From assembly GCF_032854445.1 (NCBI RefSeq), contig NC_088303.1, positions 4,283,501-4,347,500 of the forward strand: 64,000 bases of DNA, in the 5' to 3' direction. A program made the position numbers and the translations under genes. Below, one piece after another: positions 12,526 through 25,505 of this stretch. The stretch's first letter is position 1. The number at the start of each line of letters is the position of its first letter. This DNA is from Liolophura sinensis (Eukaryota; Mollusca; Polyplacophora; Chitonida; Chitonidae). The notes beneath the pieces were generated by a model, which was given only the letters and a program-made list of their open reading frames with translations, was not told the origin of the DNA and did no database searches.

Positions 12526-15500
12526 TACATACTAATAGACTTACTTACTTATAGACTTATCTGTTGCTATAGCCAAACTGCGCCTCATGCTAGCCTGCTA
12601 GCAGATCACACAGAATCTTGTACCGGTAGGGCTGCACGCTAAACAGATTAAAATTCATACAAGGTATAATCACTCTTTCCAGCTGGATTTGCATGTTGTC
12701 AGATAAGACTGAGTGCAAGTGTCAGAAAATCAACATTTCAAGCATCTAATTTAGTCTATCAGTAAGTAAGGCTATAGACATACAGACCTCTGTGAAACAA
12801 ATTAAACCAATTCTACCACTAGTTCAACAAAGTATAGGCTGGTACCAATAATGAAACAAACAACATAAATATCTGATAGGAAAATATTTTAATTCAACAA
12901 TTAAAACAACCAAAACAGTTATCCATAACTTTAAAACAGGGATCTGAGGTTACATTTTAAAACTCAGCTGACATTTACAGTAGCCTTGGATATGTACAAT
13001 GGGACCTACAGGGAAATTCATTCCCAGCATTATTTACAGGCAATGTTCATACACCTTGTACCATGGAATCTGAAAACTGTACACTTGCTGTAGTTGATCA
13101 GTCAACACACAAGGATTCAACTAGAGCCTATTTACAGCGCAGCACTGCTGAAACATTTCAAATGAGTTTTGATTATATAACTCTTCCCACTTTTCAGGGT
13201 GCCAAGTTCCGACATGCACTGAGTTCCAGCTCCTTAAAGACAAGCAAACAGAACTAGGCACAGGCCTATTATCTGTTTTATTCAATAATAGGGGAGCAAA
13301 CATTTACCCTCCTCTAACTTTAACAGATCCACAACAAATACCTGTTAAAAGGTTCTGTATTGGAACTCACAGAGTTCACAGTATCTGTTAACTGAAGCTT
13401 CTGTGGAAGTTATACACAAACTTATTCAGTACAACCCACTTTTCCTGCCACCACTATTAACAGGCAGGTTTATGAGCAAACTGAATAATTCCTGGGTTCA
13501 CATGCAGTGACAAGTGATATGCCATACTATATAGTCACCTATTCCTGGTATACAGATCCAAATACTCATAATTAAAACTTATTTAACAAGTCAAACCTTT
13601 TTCACTTTCTTCCTTCAGATTTACTTCATCCAATCTATTCAACAAGGTTTTTAATTGTAGATTGACAAGTGAAGAACAACCATGGAACAATAAGAAAATC
13701 AACCTTGCTTGATCTTGGGCACCTGCATCCACAGATTAATCAGAATTTGAAATCAAATCGTCCCATTTCCTAATTCCTCCTATTTTCTCTACCTGTCCTG
13801 TGTCAGAATGCAGCATCTCACCCATGCCTGTATCAGAACTGTTATCAGCAATATAAAGAGTATGGAGCTCCATACTTAATATTTACATCTTCATCACCAA
13901 AAATATCAACATTTAAAAAAAAAACCTGCTTGTCCATCCACTATATATTTACAGGTTTTGGTGGGACTTTATTACAAAGTATCAAACCATACTTGTTTAT
14001 ATGCACAAAAAACCCAGATAAGAGACACATAAAATAACCCGAACACATTGATTATGAGCTACAATTTCTTTGAGCACGCTATTGGACAATAAACAATAAC
14101 ACTTCACACACCAGTTCTAACGCAGTAGTGATATTAAAATGATAATGTCAAGAGTAACTAATATGTCACAGGCTTAACTTACATCAATGGGCAAATGTTA
14201 TCGGTTTGACATGTTAAATGGTTGGGCAGAGGGCCTCTTCATGCATTTGCTTTGTATTACTAGGGGAAGAGTGCGGCTGTTCACATGGACCAGGGCATTT
14301 GTAGTTAAAACAGGATAAGACAGTTGCACTGCTTTTTGCCAAAATGAAACAAATGAAAACGAAAAAATACCGTAACACAACCATCTGAACTTGTATATTA
14401 AAAACTCCCATGACAGAAAAATATCCACTGACCACTCAAATATAAAACAGTGGACATATATTTAAAAGAATCAAAGAAACAAGACCATCAGACTAAAATA
14501 GTTAACGCTGCCATGAAAATCTGTAACAGATATATAGTCTAGTTTTAAGAATCTTGACACTCTTTCACGTCAACACCTGTAATTCCATTAAAATCAGTTT
14601 TATGAACACTATCATCATTAGTATCAAAATAAGGTATTGGTGCATTAAGTGACTCATTTTTGATCCTTTCAGGCCGTAGAAAGCAGCACGGAAGTAATTC
14701 AAAGTCACACGTCTACCCTACCCCACAGTCTTTGATTTGAACAACAATGTAAATAAATGTATGAAAACTCAGTTGAGATTAGATGTTGGTTGATCTTTGT
14801 ATGGCACATCATAATTTCTGTAAGTCTGAAATAAATGTTTGTCAGATTCTTATCTGTACATCATTAAAATGATAAATAAAAGTAATCAGAATTACATTTC
14901 AAAAAGAATCTCTTTGCAGTCTGCCTTCCATTCAGTAAAAAAATAGTTTCACTCAATTGGTGTACCTTTGTGTCAAAACTAATGTGAATATGAGAAGAAT
15001 AAGTAAAACACACTGATTCATAGTTTGAGTAAATTTCAATAAAGGTACACGGCATAATTTCATATATCTACACGAGAACTCCCTTGTAAAGCCTACTGGT
15101 GTCCATGTGTATCATTGATGACAAAAGGAATTAGCAGGGAAACATCAGTGATAGACTAGTTGGGAACTTTATTGGATGACTACTCTTTAGTGGAAGTACC
15201 AAGGCTAGTGTTACAGTATCCATGTATTTCATTTTTTGGGCAAAGCTGTACACTTGTGGGTAATACTATAGCAAGTCAACTAAATGTACTATCATGTTTG
15301 CTATTCATAAGTTTATTAGCTCTCACTGAAATATTGTGTATTTTGCGTAACTTCGACAAAGGCTGAATCAAGTCGGCCTGAGAGAGCTTTAAGTGTACTC
15401 CTTCATCCATCTGACATGTCCATAAATTGTGCAGTCTGAAGAAGTATTATTGTCAGTTTCATGTACAAGTCCATGTCCACTTCAATATCAAACTCAAAGT

Positions 15501-16385
15501 CCTTAAGACACACACAACACACATGCAGGTAAGTATATTTCACTGGAAGGATGGAATGGATAAACAAGGACTGAACACACACAAAAAAACATCTTTGGCA
15601 TTATCAGCTTCATCATTAAAGAAACATCTGAGCTAACTTTCACAAAACTTTTGAAATACATTTACCAAAACTTTTCTTATGTAGCCTTATCCTAATCCTA
15701 ATAGTGTACATAACCTGTACACTATGACAGAAGCTTAGAGAAATAGAACTTGGGAAGTTCTGAACATTTCAGTGTTTCTCCCACATCTACTGAATCACTC
15801 ATAAAACAAGCCAAAACAAAGAGCCTATTAACCAGTTCCACTAGAACTGATCTAAGTCACAGAATACTATTCCTTTCCTCACAAAAATGTCAATCTATAC
15901 AATTTGCATGTATGTAGTGCACTATACATGCTAATGTATTTCAAATGTATTAGGCACCACAACTACAGCATTCCTGTAGATGTCTGTATTAACCGATCCC
16001 AATAACTGTACAGCAAAAAGGCATGTCTGAAACTGTAGCAGGATTTATGTTTCAGAACAAACAGGATAAAAATGACACGATAAAAATGAACTGTCCTGAT
16101 TAGATCATTATCAAACACAGAGTCTGAACATATCCATGACATTTCAAACACATGCAAATTAAAATTCTCAAATTATACTGAAAGTGTTATCGTATCATGT
16201 ATTTTTCAAACTGACAGGGCATCTAATCTACGACTTCAGACTTCATAACTCTCAGCACACTTAACAACAAGAAATATCACATTCCACAGAGTTGTCTGCC
16301 CTTGTTCCACATCCGCATGAGCACTCTCCTTCAATCATGCAAAGAAATCAGAAATAATTGTCTCTTCTTAAAAGAAATGCTTTGT
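12526..16385. other. ING downstream region: probable 3' UTR plus intergenic DNA
   Basis: No splice-linked coding sequence is seen. Minus-strand AATAAA hexamers occur at several places (for example near 15311, 15167, 13967 and 13274), so the transcript end cannot be chosen. No repeat family from elsewhere in the window is recognised here. The short open frames lack any recognisable family. Confidence 0.5.
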
Positions 16386-19300
16386 TCATTTCTTTTTCCT
16401 TTCTTCTGTGCATCTGGGACAAAACCATTTTCCTTTAGGCTTCATATTGAGACCGACACAGGCAAAGTGAAACCACTCAATGGGGCACTGAAAAGGGAAA
16501 CAAGAGCAATCATTTTAGGCATAAATAATTATAGGATAGGTGTTTATAGGATATTTAACTTACTGACAAACCTCCTGATGTAAAGCCATAGCCATAGAAG
16601 TAAGGGCTAAAATTTAGCCTGCGACATACCTGGCTAGAGGCCAGTTGGATACAAAAAGACCATATTACCTGAATGTGTCATAAATGATTACAAGCATTGC
16701 TGCCTCCAAAGTTAATATTTACCATTCCACCTATCTAATTTTTATAAAAAGATTTACCTTACACATTTGTTTGGGGGGTTTTTTGCTGAAGGGTTGGGGG
16801 GTGGAGGGATTTTCAATATTTCATCTTCTGGTGTAGTTATGTTGACTTCCTCACACTATGATGAGCTAACTATAACATTAGTTCTGACTCACATCTGGAT
16901 TGTCACAGCCTATCATCTCCCCGTAGGACACTTGGTGGCAGAGACAGTAAGTGGGTTCGTTCGGATCAACTGGCATGTCAAGGACATCGGACGGATGGGT
17001 TATGGATAAAGGTAACTGGGGAATGATCAAAGGCGGAGACTCGAGTCTGAAACAGATATGCATTAACGTGGCTAATGACACATGTACACTCAACCTCTTC
17101 ATTTTGACGGATTCTAAGACAAATGGATGATACAGAAATGACAGACTATCAACATTAACAACATGAACACATTAAGTGTCGTTTTAGGGGCCAGAGAAAT
17201 GCCGGCTTAGGGAAATGTCAGGCAGCATTAAGCTCTTTTTACTGCTGATAGAGAGGCACAGTTCACATTTATCACCAGCACAGTTAACTCAGTTTGTCAG
17301 CCTTACTGTATCACATTTAGTCAACTTAGTCTTCAATAGCTACAAAACTAACTACGCCGTCACATAGGATTAATGACATTTCCTGTCCAACCCAGGGACT
17401 GAACACAAACCTTGTGCGCCAGGGGCTGGCAGTTATGCGCTTTACCACTGACAGTGACGCGATACTTGAAACCCTTTATTGCCCATCAATATAAACTTAC
17501 TGTGTCTGGGACTTTTTCAGTTTTTTCCTCTTTGGGATTTCATCCTCAAACTCGTCTTTCTTCTTCCGTTTTTTATCTTTGTCTTTATCTGCAACCAAAA
17601 ATAACTTCTTGCTTTAAAATACCAACTAGTGAACTCAAGTCATGCAATAATGGTGATGTACTAATGATCTCTTTCTAAAATGTGCAATTCACTGATTTTT
17701 TGGGTGTGTATCTTTGTGCTTCAGTGTATTTCCCTATGGCTCGAATGTGCAGCAATAAGGTTTAATCATTTCCAGATGGGACAAACTTGGCAAGTGACGG
17801 TGCCTACCCAAACTTTTGCACAATTTGATTAGGGGATGCAGCCTACTTAGAATTATGATAATCAGGTTTATGGGTGGAGGAAAACATAGCTTGGAGAACA
17901 CCAAGACATTTTGGCAGCAAAGCCCTTTATCGTGAAGGAAGATGTATCCAGGGTAAGCTTCTTTTCTTTGCTAAATACAAACTTACTTTTCTTTCCAGTA
18001 TCTGGTCCTTCAACTCCCTTCAACTTCTGATTTGCTGTAGACACAGATTTCTCCTTCAAGTCTGCCTCAAACCTTGCTAAGTCAGCATCCAATTTTCGAA
18101 TATGTTTATCAACCTGCACAGAATGTTCTACATGTACATGAATCATACAAATTAAGAAATAAACAAGAAAGAATGCTCAAAAGTTGTCAAAACAATATTA
18201 TTATACAATAACCGAAGACAAACATTCATCAGTCTGTTAGCTTTATTCTATTCTATGCCAATTACTTCCTATCTGTTTGTTTACAGCCGCACTAAACTCA
18301 TGAGCATGGACTGTGCTCTTTTTGTTCTTTGGATCCTATTAATAAAAATATTTAAAACAAGTATCATGACATCTATTACCATTTCATATGTCTGCATCGC
18401 TAGCTGAACTTTATCGTCTCCAAACTCTCTGCTTTTTCCAAATCTCTTCTGGATCTCTGCCAAATGTTGTGTTCGTTTCTCAGGTGACATCTGTCGTACA
18501 TTTTCAAGGTATTCCTCTGCCATTTTGTCGATCTCCTTCATTAGATCCTGTGCTCTCTGATCCAAGTCCCTCATTAGTGTAAAGTTTCTCTGTAACTCTG
18601 TTGGCAAGGACTCTAGACCTGGACAGAGAATTCACAGATATTGCATGTACTCGTAATATTATGCATTACATGCCAGTAAACAAATAAAAATGAATGAACA
18701 TACGAAAAAAAAAGATCCAGCAACCCTGCTTAAAGACCATTAATAACTGATGAAATAGGTTTATATCAAGCTGTCTGCTGCTTAGTCCTGCTATTACGTT
18801 AAGAAATATTTGAATACGATACAATCATGGCTGCTGAACCTGCAGTCAGAGACCCAGTCATTCACCGAAGTGGTGAAGAGAAGATTGTGGCACACTCTGA
18901 ATACCACCAGCTAGTCAAATGGACGTCATAACATCTCCTCTTCCAATCTACATTTCAGTAATGGTTGTCTGTTTAAGTATCACTTCTCAGGAGAAAACAA
19001 ACACGCTATGTGGTATCGTCAATAGCCAGCATATGATTTAACAGGTGAATACAATTTTGGGTGCGTGCCCATATGTACAATATCAAAGTTTTACACTATC
19101 TGCATATGAAATATGGAGACTAGGAGTTTCACTGTTTTTTGACAATTCAAGTGTTCTAGCCAGCTAGAGGTATCTTCTTCGCCACAACACTGAAAAGTCG
19201 GATCTCTGACTTCGAGGTTGAGCAGCCATGACTATGGTGTATCCAAACCGTTCTCAACCTACTATAGTCTATGTACCCAGACTACATAAGATCTTTTCAA

Positions 19301-20757
19301 TATACATGTAAATGGTGCCTTTTTTTGTGACTAAAGATACCAGCTTGAAACGTATCTTACATTTGGCATACACTAACTTTCTGGGTCATTCAAAGTGTAG
19401 ATATGTCACAGCCAGCATCAATAAACTAGATTTTAACAGTAATCTAGCCATCTAAACTTTGAATCAAACTTGTTTCACCCTGGTCCATCTAGATTTTAAA
19501 ATTCTGGCATTCATCATAATACTGAGTCCATCTCCACTCTCAAAAACTTTCCATAGATTTCCTAACACTAACTCGCTGGGACCGATCTCAGTGAGGTTTG
19601 CGCTGATGGTAGCCAAATTTAACTGTACTAAAAAATACAAGTACTTTTAATGCCCTTCTGGGGTGGATTACGAATATTGAAGTGGTACTTACAGACATCA
19701 ATATAAAAATAATAGCATTTGGAAGGATTTTAATGCGAAAACTCAGTTACATTTCAAACCCACAAGAAGGTCATGTGATATTTCAAAACGGTTCTCTATG
19801 GCAAGGAGCTTAGAACTGCTGAAGTTCTTGCAGTCAATGTGTCCACAAGGCAGCGAGTTAATTTCATTGGTGAGAATAGTATTTTAGGAGAATAATATTG
19901 GAGATTCCACTCAAAAATTAGACAACCAAGCAAGAGGCGAACGTGGTTGCCTTGAGTGAGGAGATGGGGGTTGAAATTTGTGCCATGTTTTTTGAAAGGA
20001 GGGGATGGGCTTAGTGTCACAACAAATGTAAGAATTCTAAAACAGTAGAGTCCATCTAGATGTAGTAGTTTCTACACAGTAAAAGGATCACTGAATTTGA
20101 CAGAGAATTTGTCTCTACATTACCTGGAGGATGGATATGAAAATCCTAAGCAATGCATGTAGGCACCTTTTCAAAAGTTAGACCACTTTGCCGATTTTAG
20201 TATCAGCTAGTTTGGAAAGCCCACGGTAAACATGTTGTCTGTTCATGAATGGTGTGATTGGAGCAAAACCCCAGCAAGTTCCTTGCAAAGGGAGATCAAT
20301 CCGATGTTTGATAAACAACATAGCAAAGTTTGGCGCAAAAAAACAGATATTCAGATCTTCGCCGTCAGAGATCGTTTACTTCTTTCGTTCTCACATGAGA
20401 ATCTCTTGTGTACACGCACAACCTGCTTTTAGATGTGGATCATTCTTTTAAATCTCGGTGAGTTCTGATCCCTCTAGAGCTATCACAAAAAGTTTAAATT
20501 TGTCAATGAAGTCGCGCTATTTCCTTACTTCCGGTACACAAACAGCAGCGCAAAAAAAGCTAACTGTCAAATTTAGGAAAGAAAATGAACAGGAACAGGG
20601 TTAGATTTCGTGTAGCTATGTTTCTTTATGTGGAGTAAAAGAGAAAACTATCTTTTTCGAAGTCAGACAAATATTTTCATTTCTGAACCACTGCGATCGA
20701 AGTCAACACTAAATACTCACTGTCCAAATAATGCTCCAAATACATAGCGGTCGCCAT
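16386..20757 (-). CDS. ING5: Inhibitor of growth protein, ING4/5 type (PHD finger)
   Basis: Six exons join in phase: 20757-20721, 18618-18380, 18113-17987, 17588-17501, 17046-16893 and 16487-16386, giving 248 aa, the usual length for ING4/ING5 (about 240-249). The N-terminus [13 protein letters not shown] and the segments [27 protein letters not shown] and [20 protein letters not shown] form the ING dimerisation domain. A lysine-rich stretch at about residues 135-163 is a likely nuclear signal. The PHD finger keeps all C4HC3 zinc ligands: C198, C200, C211, C216, H222, C225, C238 and C241. The PHD finger of this family binds histone H3 trimethylated on lysine 4, and the proteins are subunits of HBO1/MOZ acetyltransferase complexes. 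The start resembles ING5, but invertebrates may hold one ortholog of both ING4 and ING5. No defects seen. Confidence 0.95.
18790..19266. mobile_element. MITE-like element with about 60-bp terminal inverted repeats
   Basis: The left end (AAGAAATATTTGAATAC...TCATGGCTGCTGAACCT...GTCAGAGA) is the inverse of the right end (TCTCTGAC...AGGTTGAGCAGCCATGA...TTCTCAACCTACT). No transposase frame is present. It sits in intron 1 of the ING gene. A lone end of the same family is at about 24410-24482. Confidence 0.75.
19267..20720. other. Remainder of ING intron 1
   Basis: Non-coding by inspection; no tandem repeat, SINE or RNA gene recognised. Confidence 0.5.
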
Positions 20758-21430
20758 TTTCACGATTAAATGCTCATTGGTCCTTTAACCACGTGACTTG
20801 CTATAAGGGACCCGCTTCAATTCACGATAAACAGTAGCTCTCGCCCATGCTGTGTTTAATGGATACATAAAAAGGAACTCTAAAAAAAAGATAGTGTTTC
20901 AATGCCAAAAGAAGAAAATTATTCCCCGGAATTTTTGTTTAAAAAATCATTTTGAAGGTATTTTGTATACGTTTTAATTACTCCTCTATATTATGCATAT
21001 CTTCCGTCAACAGTCGGATTTCTTCAGAAATTACGTCATCGTGGATCTTCCTCGAAACTCGGTGAACACCCCAGAAGTGTCTCGAGCCGGGTGAACCGTG
21101 AATTGCTATTGTATGTACAAGGTGACATGTCATACAGGCACGACATCGCTTCTTCGGGCAAACCCATTCGGTACGTCGCCCACAGTTCTTTTTCAACAGG
21201 GATCATCGTTGACGTCACCGCTGCAAACTACTTAATTTCCGGAATGACCACTGGAACATTAGGAAAACTGTACTTTCAAGGCATTTTGTCTTCGAAAGCG
21301 AAGTTCAAAACTTTGTTCGTACTGTTAATTATATGTCATTACACGTGATAATATGCACATTATAAAATAAAACCGAAGCATTTCATGTATCCTTTAATCA
21401 ATAAAAACATGCTTGGACTTATTTATTCTC
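20758..21430. other. ING upstream region with two unassigned overlapping open frames
   Basis: A CpG-richer stretch upstream of the ING start. Minus frame 21190-20978 encodes a cysteine- and arginine-rich peptide (CPKKRCRACMTCH near its start) ending in TAA, without an ATG of its own. A second minus frame (from an ATG near 21206 to 21036) and a plus frame (21091-21348) overlap it. None is recognised. Possibly promoter sequence, possibly a terminal exon of a small minus-strand gene. Confidence 0.3.
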
Positions 21431-21500
21431 TTTATTTATTTGATTGGCGTTTTACGTCGCACTCACTAGCCCGCTAACCAGCTGAGCCACGGAGGCCCCC
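21431..21500 (-). mobile_element. Internally deleted SINE
   Basis: Both ends survive: (TTTA)n with GATTGGCGTTTTACG at the left, and the tRNA head CTGAGCCACGGAGGCCCC at the right. About 190 bp of core and B-box are gone. Confidence 0.82.
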
Positions 21501-22071
21501 TTTTAGAGTGAGCTAGTTTTCTAAATTTGCCTAAACCGAACATACCCTAATATGACAAGCTATGTAGGCCAACGGATGTAATACCTTACTCTCTCTATAT
21601 ACAAACAATAATTATGGTGAAAACAAAAGATTACGTAAATTTATGAACTTGTACTTTTATATAGTGGTTTAGCTTAATTACAATGGCATGGAAACTGTAG
21701 GTGTGATAGGTTTTATCTGAAAAAATCCTGTACCGTCTGCACAACCTGGGAGCAAATTCAATGACCAGTGCCGATCAAGTCACTGTAATGCCCCGATTTC
21801 ACCTGCGAACACCTTTCAGACCCAAGGCTACCGGTACTTGAAAAAGATCTGGATTGTTTGTAGAGTAAATCCCATCCGATCACAAGGGGTCACATTATTA
21901 ATAAGTATCACTTGTTAATTTATTTTTGACCTGTGGTTGCATCAAAGGCAGCTAGTCCTACATGTAAACAACGATAATAGCGTCTACTAACCACTGTTAC
22001 CTCCCTTATTTGTAGGGGGCGCGGCTAGAAAAGAAAATATATCGGCTGCTAGGAGTAGATCTGCAGCATTT
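21501..22071. other. Intergenic sequence
   Basis: No gene, repeat or RNA feature recognised. Confidence 0.4.
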
Positions 22072-23337
22072 CTTGAGCGGTGTGAGAATTTTTTGTTATT
22101 TTTGTAAGCATGTTACTGTTTGTGCAGGAAGTTTTTGTTCTGAAGCTGTAATGCAATGGATGAACCATATTTCGTTTTTCCGAGCTATTCATTTGAACCT
22201 TATGACGAGAAACGGACCCTTTGTAAACCACTTTGAAGTTGTGTGAAATCTAGTTGCGGAATGTAACTCTGAAATCGATCAATCCGAAGTGTTGGGAGGG
22301 CTACGGGCAATAACTGCTTCAGATGTGTCGGATCGACGCCACATCTTCACACGCTCATTAAATCTTCCCTAGGGTAAATCGATGTCAACCAAGTGGTCCG
22401 CATAATCAACTAACCTGTTATGATTCTCGCCAAAAACGATCAATGACAACCGCACAAATTCACAAAATAAATACATTTTCAAACCCTACACCCACTGTGG
22501 CCTCCATCTCGTTCTGATAGTCGTACATACAAATCACGTGGTCGATTTGAGCCCAGAAAAAATAAGGTCGTTCAAAGGAAATGATAGCTATAGCAATCAT
22601 TGTAGTAACACTGGGCAAGTCTAGTCGTCCATTTGGCTGGTTCAGATGGTGCTTCAGTCTCGTTCGTTCTCGCAAACGGCTTTCGGCCACAGTGCATGTA
22701 GTGTCTGAAAATGTATTTATTCTGTGAATTTGTCCAGTTGTCATGAATCATTTTTGATTCGGGGAGACTCAGAACAGGTTAATTGATTATGGGGACCACT
22801 CAGTCGACATCGATTTATACTTGGAAAGATTTAATACGCATGTGAAAATGTGGTAAATGTGGCTTACCTTTGGTCCGACACATCAGAAGCAGTTATTCCC
22901 CCTAACTCTCACAAGACTTCATGTTGGTTGATTTCAAAGTAACATTCTGCTACTAGGTTTCACGTGGATACAATTTCAAAAGAGTTTATAAAGGGTCTGT
23001 TTCTCCTTATATGGTTCAATTGAACAGCTTGAAAAAACGAAATATGGTTCATCCATTTCGTTTAGGAAGTTGCATTACGGCTTCAGAATCCTCTCAGGCA
23101 GTACGTGGGAAAGTCTGCCAGCAACCTGTGGATGGTTGTGGGTTTCCCCTGGGCTATGCTCAGTTTCCTCCCACCATAATGCTGGCTGCCTTCGTATAAG
23201 TGAAATATTCTTGAGTATGGCGTAAAACACCGATCAGATAAATAAATAAATAAATACAGCTTCAGAACAGAAACTTCCTGTACAAACAGTAACATGCTTA
23301 CAAAAATTACAAAAAATTCTTACAGTTGCTCGTCATT
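22072..23337. repeat. Large imperfect inverted repeat (arms about 440-480 bp)
   Basis: The left arm 22072-22510 pairs with the inverse of 22690-23337. Matching blocks include AACGAAATATGGTTCATCCA, ACTTCCTGCACAAACAGTAA (right arm ACTTCCTGTACAAACAGTAA), ACATGCTTACAAAAAT and GAAAATGTATTTATT. A 5'-truncated SINE inserted only in the right arm, so the palindrome predates it. The central spacer is about 180 bp. No transposase is seen. It could be a foldback element or an inverted local duplication. Confidence 0.85.
23089..23255 (+). mobile_element. 5'-truncated SINE nested in the inverted repeat
   Basis: Core and tail are present (GTCTGCCAGCAACCTG, CCCACCATAATGCTGGC, TATTCTTGAGTATGGCG, then (AAAT)n). 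Flanking copies ACGGCTTCAGAA (23077-23088) and ACAGCTTCAGAA (23256-23267) form a 12-bp target duplication with one mismatch. The uninterrupted left arm shows the empty-site state. Confidence 0.92.
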
Positions 23338-23423
23338 AATATAAGTACAGGGAAAGAGAAATACGTTCAACTCAAATCAGGATAATCCAAGATGACAGTT
23401 AACACTATATATTTGGGTCTGGG

Positions 23424-24114
23424 TTGCCCCGGGTGGCTATTTTCACTCCTCTTTTTATACTGGGCTGGCGGAATGTTATAAGAGAGGTTGCATGACCTAC
23501 TTTTGGTAGCCGTATTGGAGTACTATGGCTATACCAGCCCATGTTAACAGCACTCCAATATGGCTACCTGGCTGTTGTTCTGCCAAGGTGATCACGTTAC
23601 CATAAACCCCTCTGTAGGCACAGTGGCAACGTATGGTAAAGCATGCACCAATTCATACCGTGTTGAATAAGTCCTTTTTAAATGATGTCTGCAGTCAAAA
23701 ACAGGTGTCATCTGTGGCTCTTACCTCTCATGCAACAATCCCAATCATGAGACAGTCACCGCTGAAGCAGTAGCCATTTTGCCTTCTGTTCTGGGTCTTG
23801 AAAAAGTTATCATTCCTGGATGGTGCATGCGGCTTAACCCAGAAAAGACAAGCCTATTGGCAGACTTGTTTTAAAATCGGTTGCATTGTTGTGACTACAG
23901 GACAAGTGTGTCATACCTGGGATGCTGCGTGTACGGGCGAACTGAGAGGTAAGAGCCACAGTTGACACCTGTTTTGAACTGCAGACATCGTTTAGAGAGA
24001 TGTCTCGGACACGGCATGAATCAGTGTATGCTTTTACCATTGGTTGCCACTGTGGCTATAATACTCCACCTGCCCAGTATAATGACAGGAGTTTGAATGG
24101 CCACCTGGGGCAAG
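23424..24114. repeat. Second inverted repeat, about 690 bp
   Basis: The left arm (23424-23730) matches the inverse of 23943-24114. Clear pairs are TTGCCCCGGGTGGC with GCCACCTGGGGCAA, TATACTGGGC with GCCCAGTATA, and ACAGGTGTCATCTGTGGCTC with GAGCCACAGTTGACACCTGT. The left arm has an extra segment at about 23500-23600 that itself is a small palindrome (GTAGCCGTATTGGAGT ... ACTCCAATATGGCTAC). Confidence 0.75.
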
Positions 24115-24120
24115 ATTTGG

Positions 24121-24388
24121 GGGCCTCCATGGTTGAGGTCATTAGAATGCTGGCATGGTGAAATAACTCAGGAGCCTCTTACCAGTGTGGCCACTGTGAG
24201 TTCAAGTCCAGCTGATGCTGGCTTCATCTCCGGCTGTACGTGAGAAGGTCTGCCAGTAACCTGCAGATGGTTGTGGGTTTCTCCCGGGTTCTACATGGTT
24301 TCTTCTCACCATAATGCAGGCCGCCATTGTATGTGAAATATTCTTGAGTATGGTGTAGAAACACCAATCAAGTAAATAAATATATTTG
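24121..24388 (+). mobile_element. SINE, near full length
   Basis: The head is degenerate (GGGCCTCCATGGTTGAGG), the B-box GAGTTCAAGTCC is intact, and the core and tail CTTGAGTATGGTGTAGAAAC with AAATAAATA are present. Plus orientation. Confidence 0.87.
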
Positions 24389-24409
24389 AATCTTGCTCTG
24401 AATCATGGA

Positions 24410-24482
24410 TGAATATATCTCTGACTGGAGGTTGAGCAGCCATGATCACAACATATCTAAATATTTCTCAACCTACTAGTCA
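24410..24482. mobile_element. Single end of the MITE family seen at 18790-19266
   Basis: GAGGTTGAGCAGCCATGATC followed by AAATATTTCTCAACCTACTA matches the right terminal repeat of the longer element. Confidence 0.6.
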
Positions 24483-25505
24483 GTTTAGTTGGAATTTTAA
24501 CAGTCCAGTGGTCTGGGACCCTAAGCATTGTAAAGGAGTAACTCCAGGGAGGTTAGGCTATAGTACAATAATAATAATATTGTCATTTTTGTAATCAGTT
24601 GTGTTCTGAAACTGTACTAAGTATCCTACAGCGGTGAATGGGAGCAAGCCATAACTATGTGAGAACCAGTCCCCACGGAAGTGAACATAGTTATCCAGGG
24701 CTAGCTCTGTAGGGCCTTGTATATTTTGTTTACTATTGCAGCCCTGCCTCGACTGTTCCATAAGCTTACTTTGAACACCTCTGTACTTCCCATGCTATCT
24801 TCAGTGGATCGATGCTAGGGCCATTAAAAAGTGTCCGTCCATACTTATAGATGTCTTATTCGTCGTTTTCAGATAGATGTTGTCATGCGTCATCACCTAT
24901 AATCCAAACCTGACGAAAATTTGACAAATTCCAGATCCTATCAACATTCTTGAACTGAGACTGATCATACAGAAAGCCCATGTGTGTCAAACTTGTCTGG
25001 TAGCAGGGTATTCATTATCTTTTGGACATTTTAATTGGAGTTGGAATTTGTCAAAATTCGGCCAGTTTTGGGGACATATGGATTCAGTGATGACAGAATA
25101 GGACATCTACTCCGAATTGACAGCTAGGGCATCTTTGAGTACAGCTAGACACTTTTTATGGCCCCAATTGATCTGTTGGGGTTAGCACTTGAAGAGCAGA
25201 GGTGTTCAAGTTTATGAACAAGACAGAGTTGTCATACTAATAGTACATGTATACGGAATCACTGCCCAGTAGAGCCAGTTTGTATCATGATACACTATCA
25301 TGCGTTCCAACAATATTGCTTAAAATTTGAATTTGGTTTTGAACATGTAAGTTTCAGTTAACCTCTATTCCTTCACTATCTTCAGCAAATTCTTGCAAAT
25401 CAAAAATGCCTTTTCTTTTTCTGCATATAGAGATCATCTAACAGTATGAATAAAACCCTTGCTTTATGCCTGCTACATGCATCTTCATACACCTATCATT
25501 TTAGA
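24483..25505. other. Intergenic sequence
   Basis: No gene or clear repeat recognised. Weak internal palindromy around 24820-25150 (for example GGGCCATTAAAAAGTGTCCG facing ACACTTTTTATGGCCCC) suggests another decayed inverted-repeat element. Confidence 0.4.
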
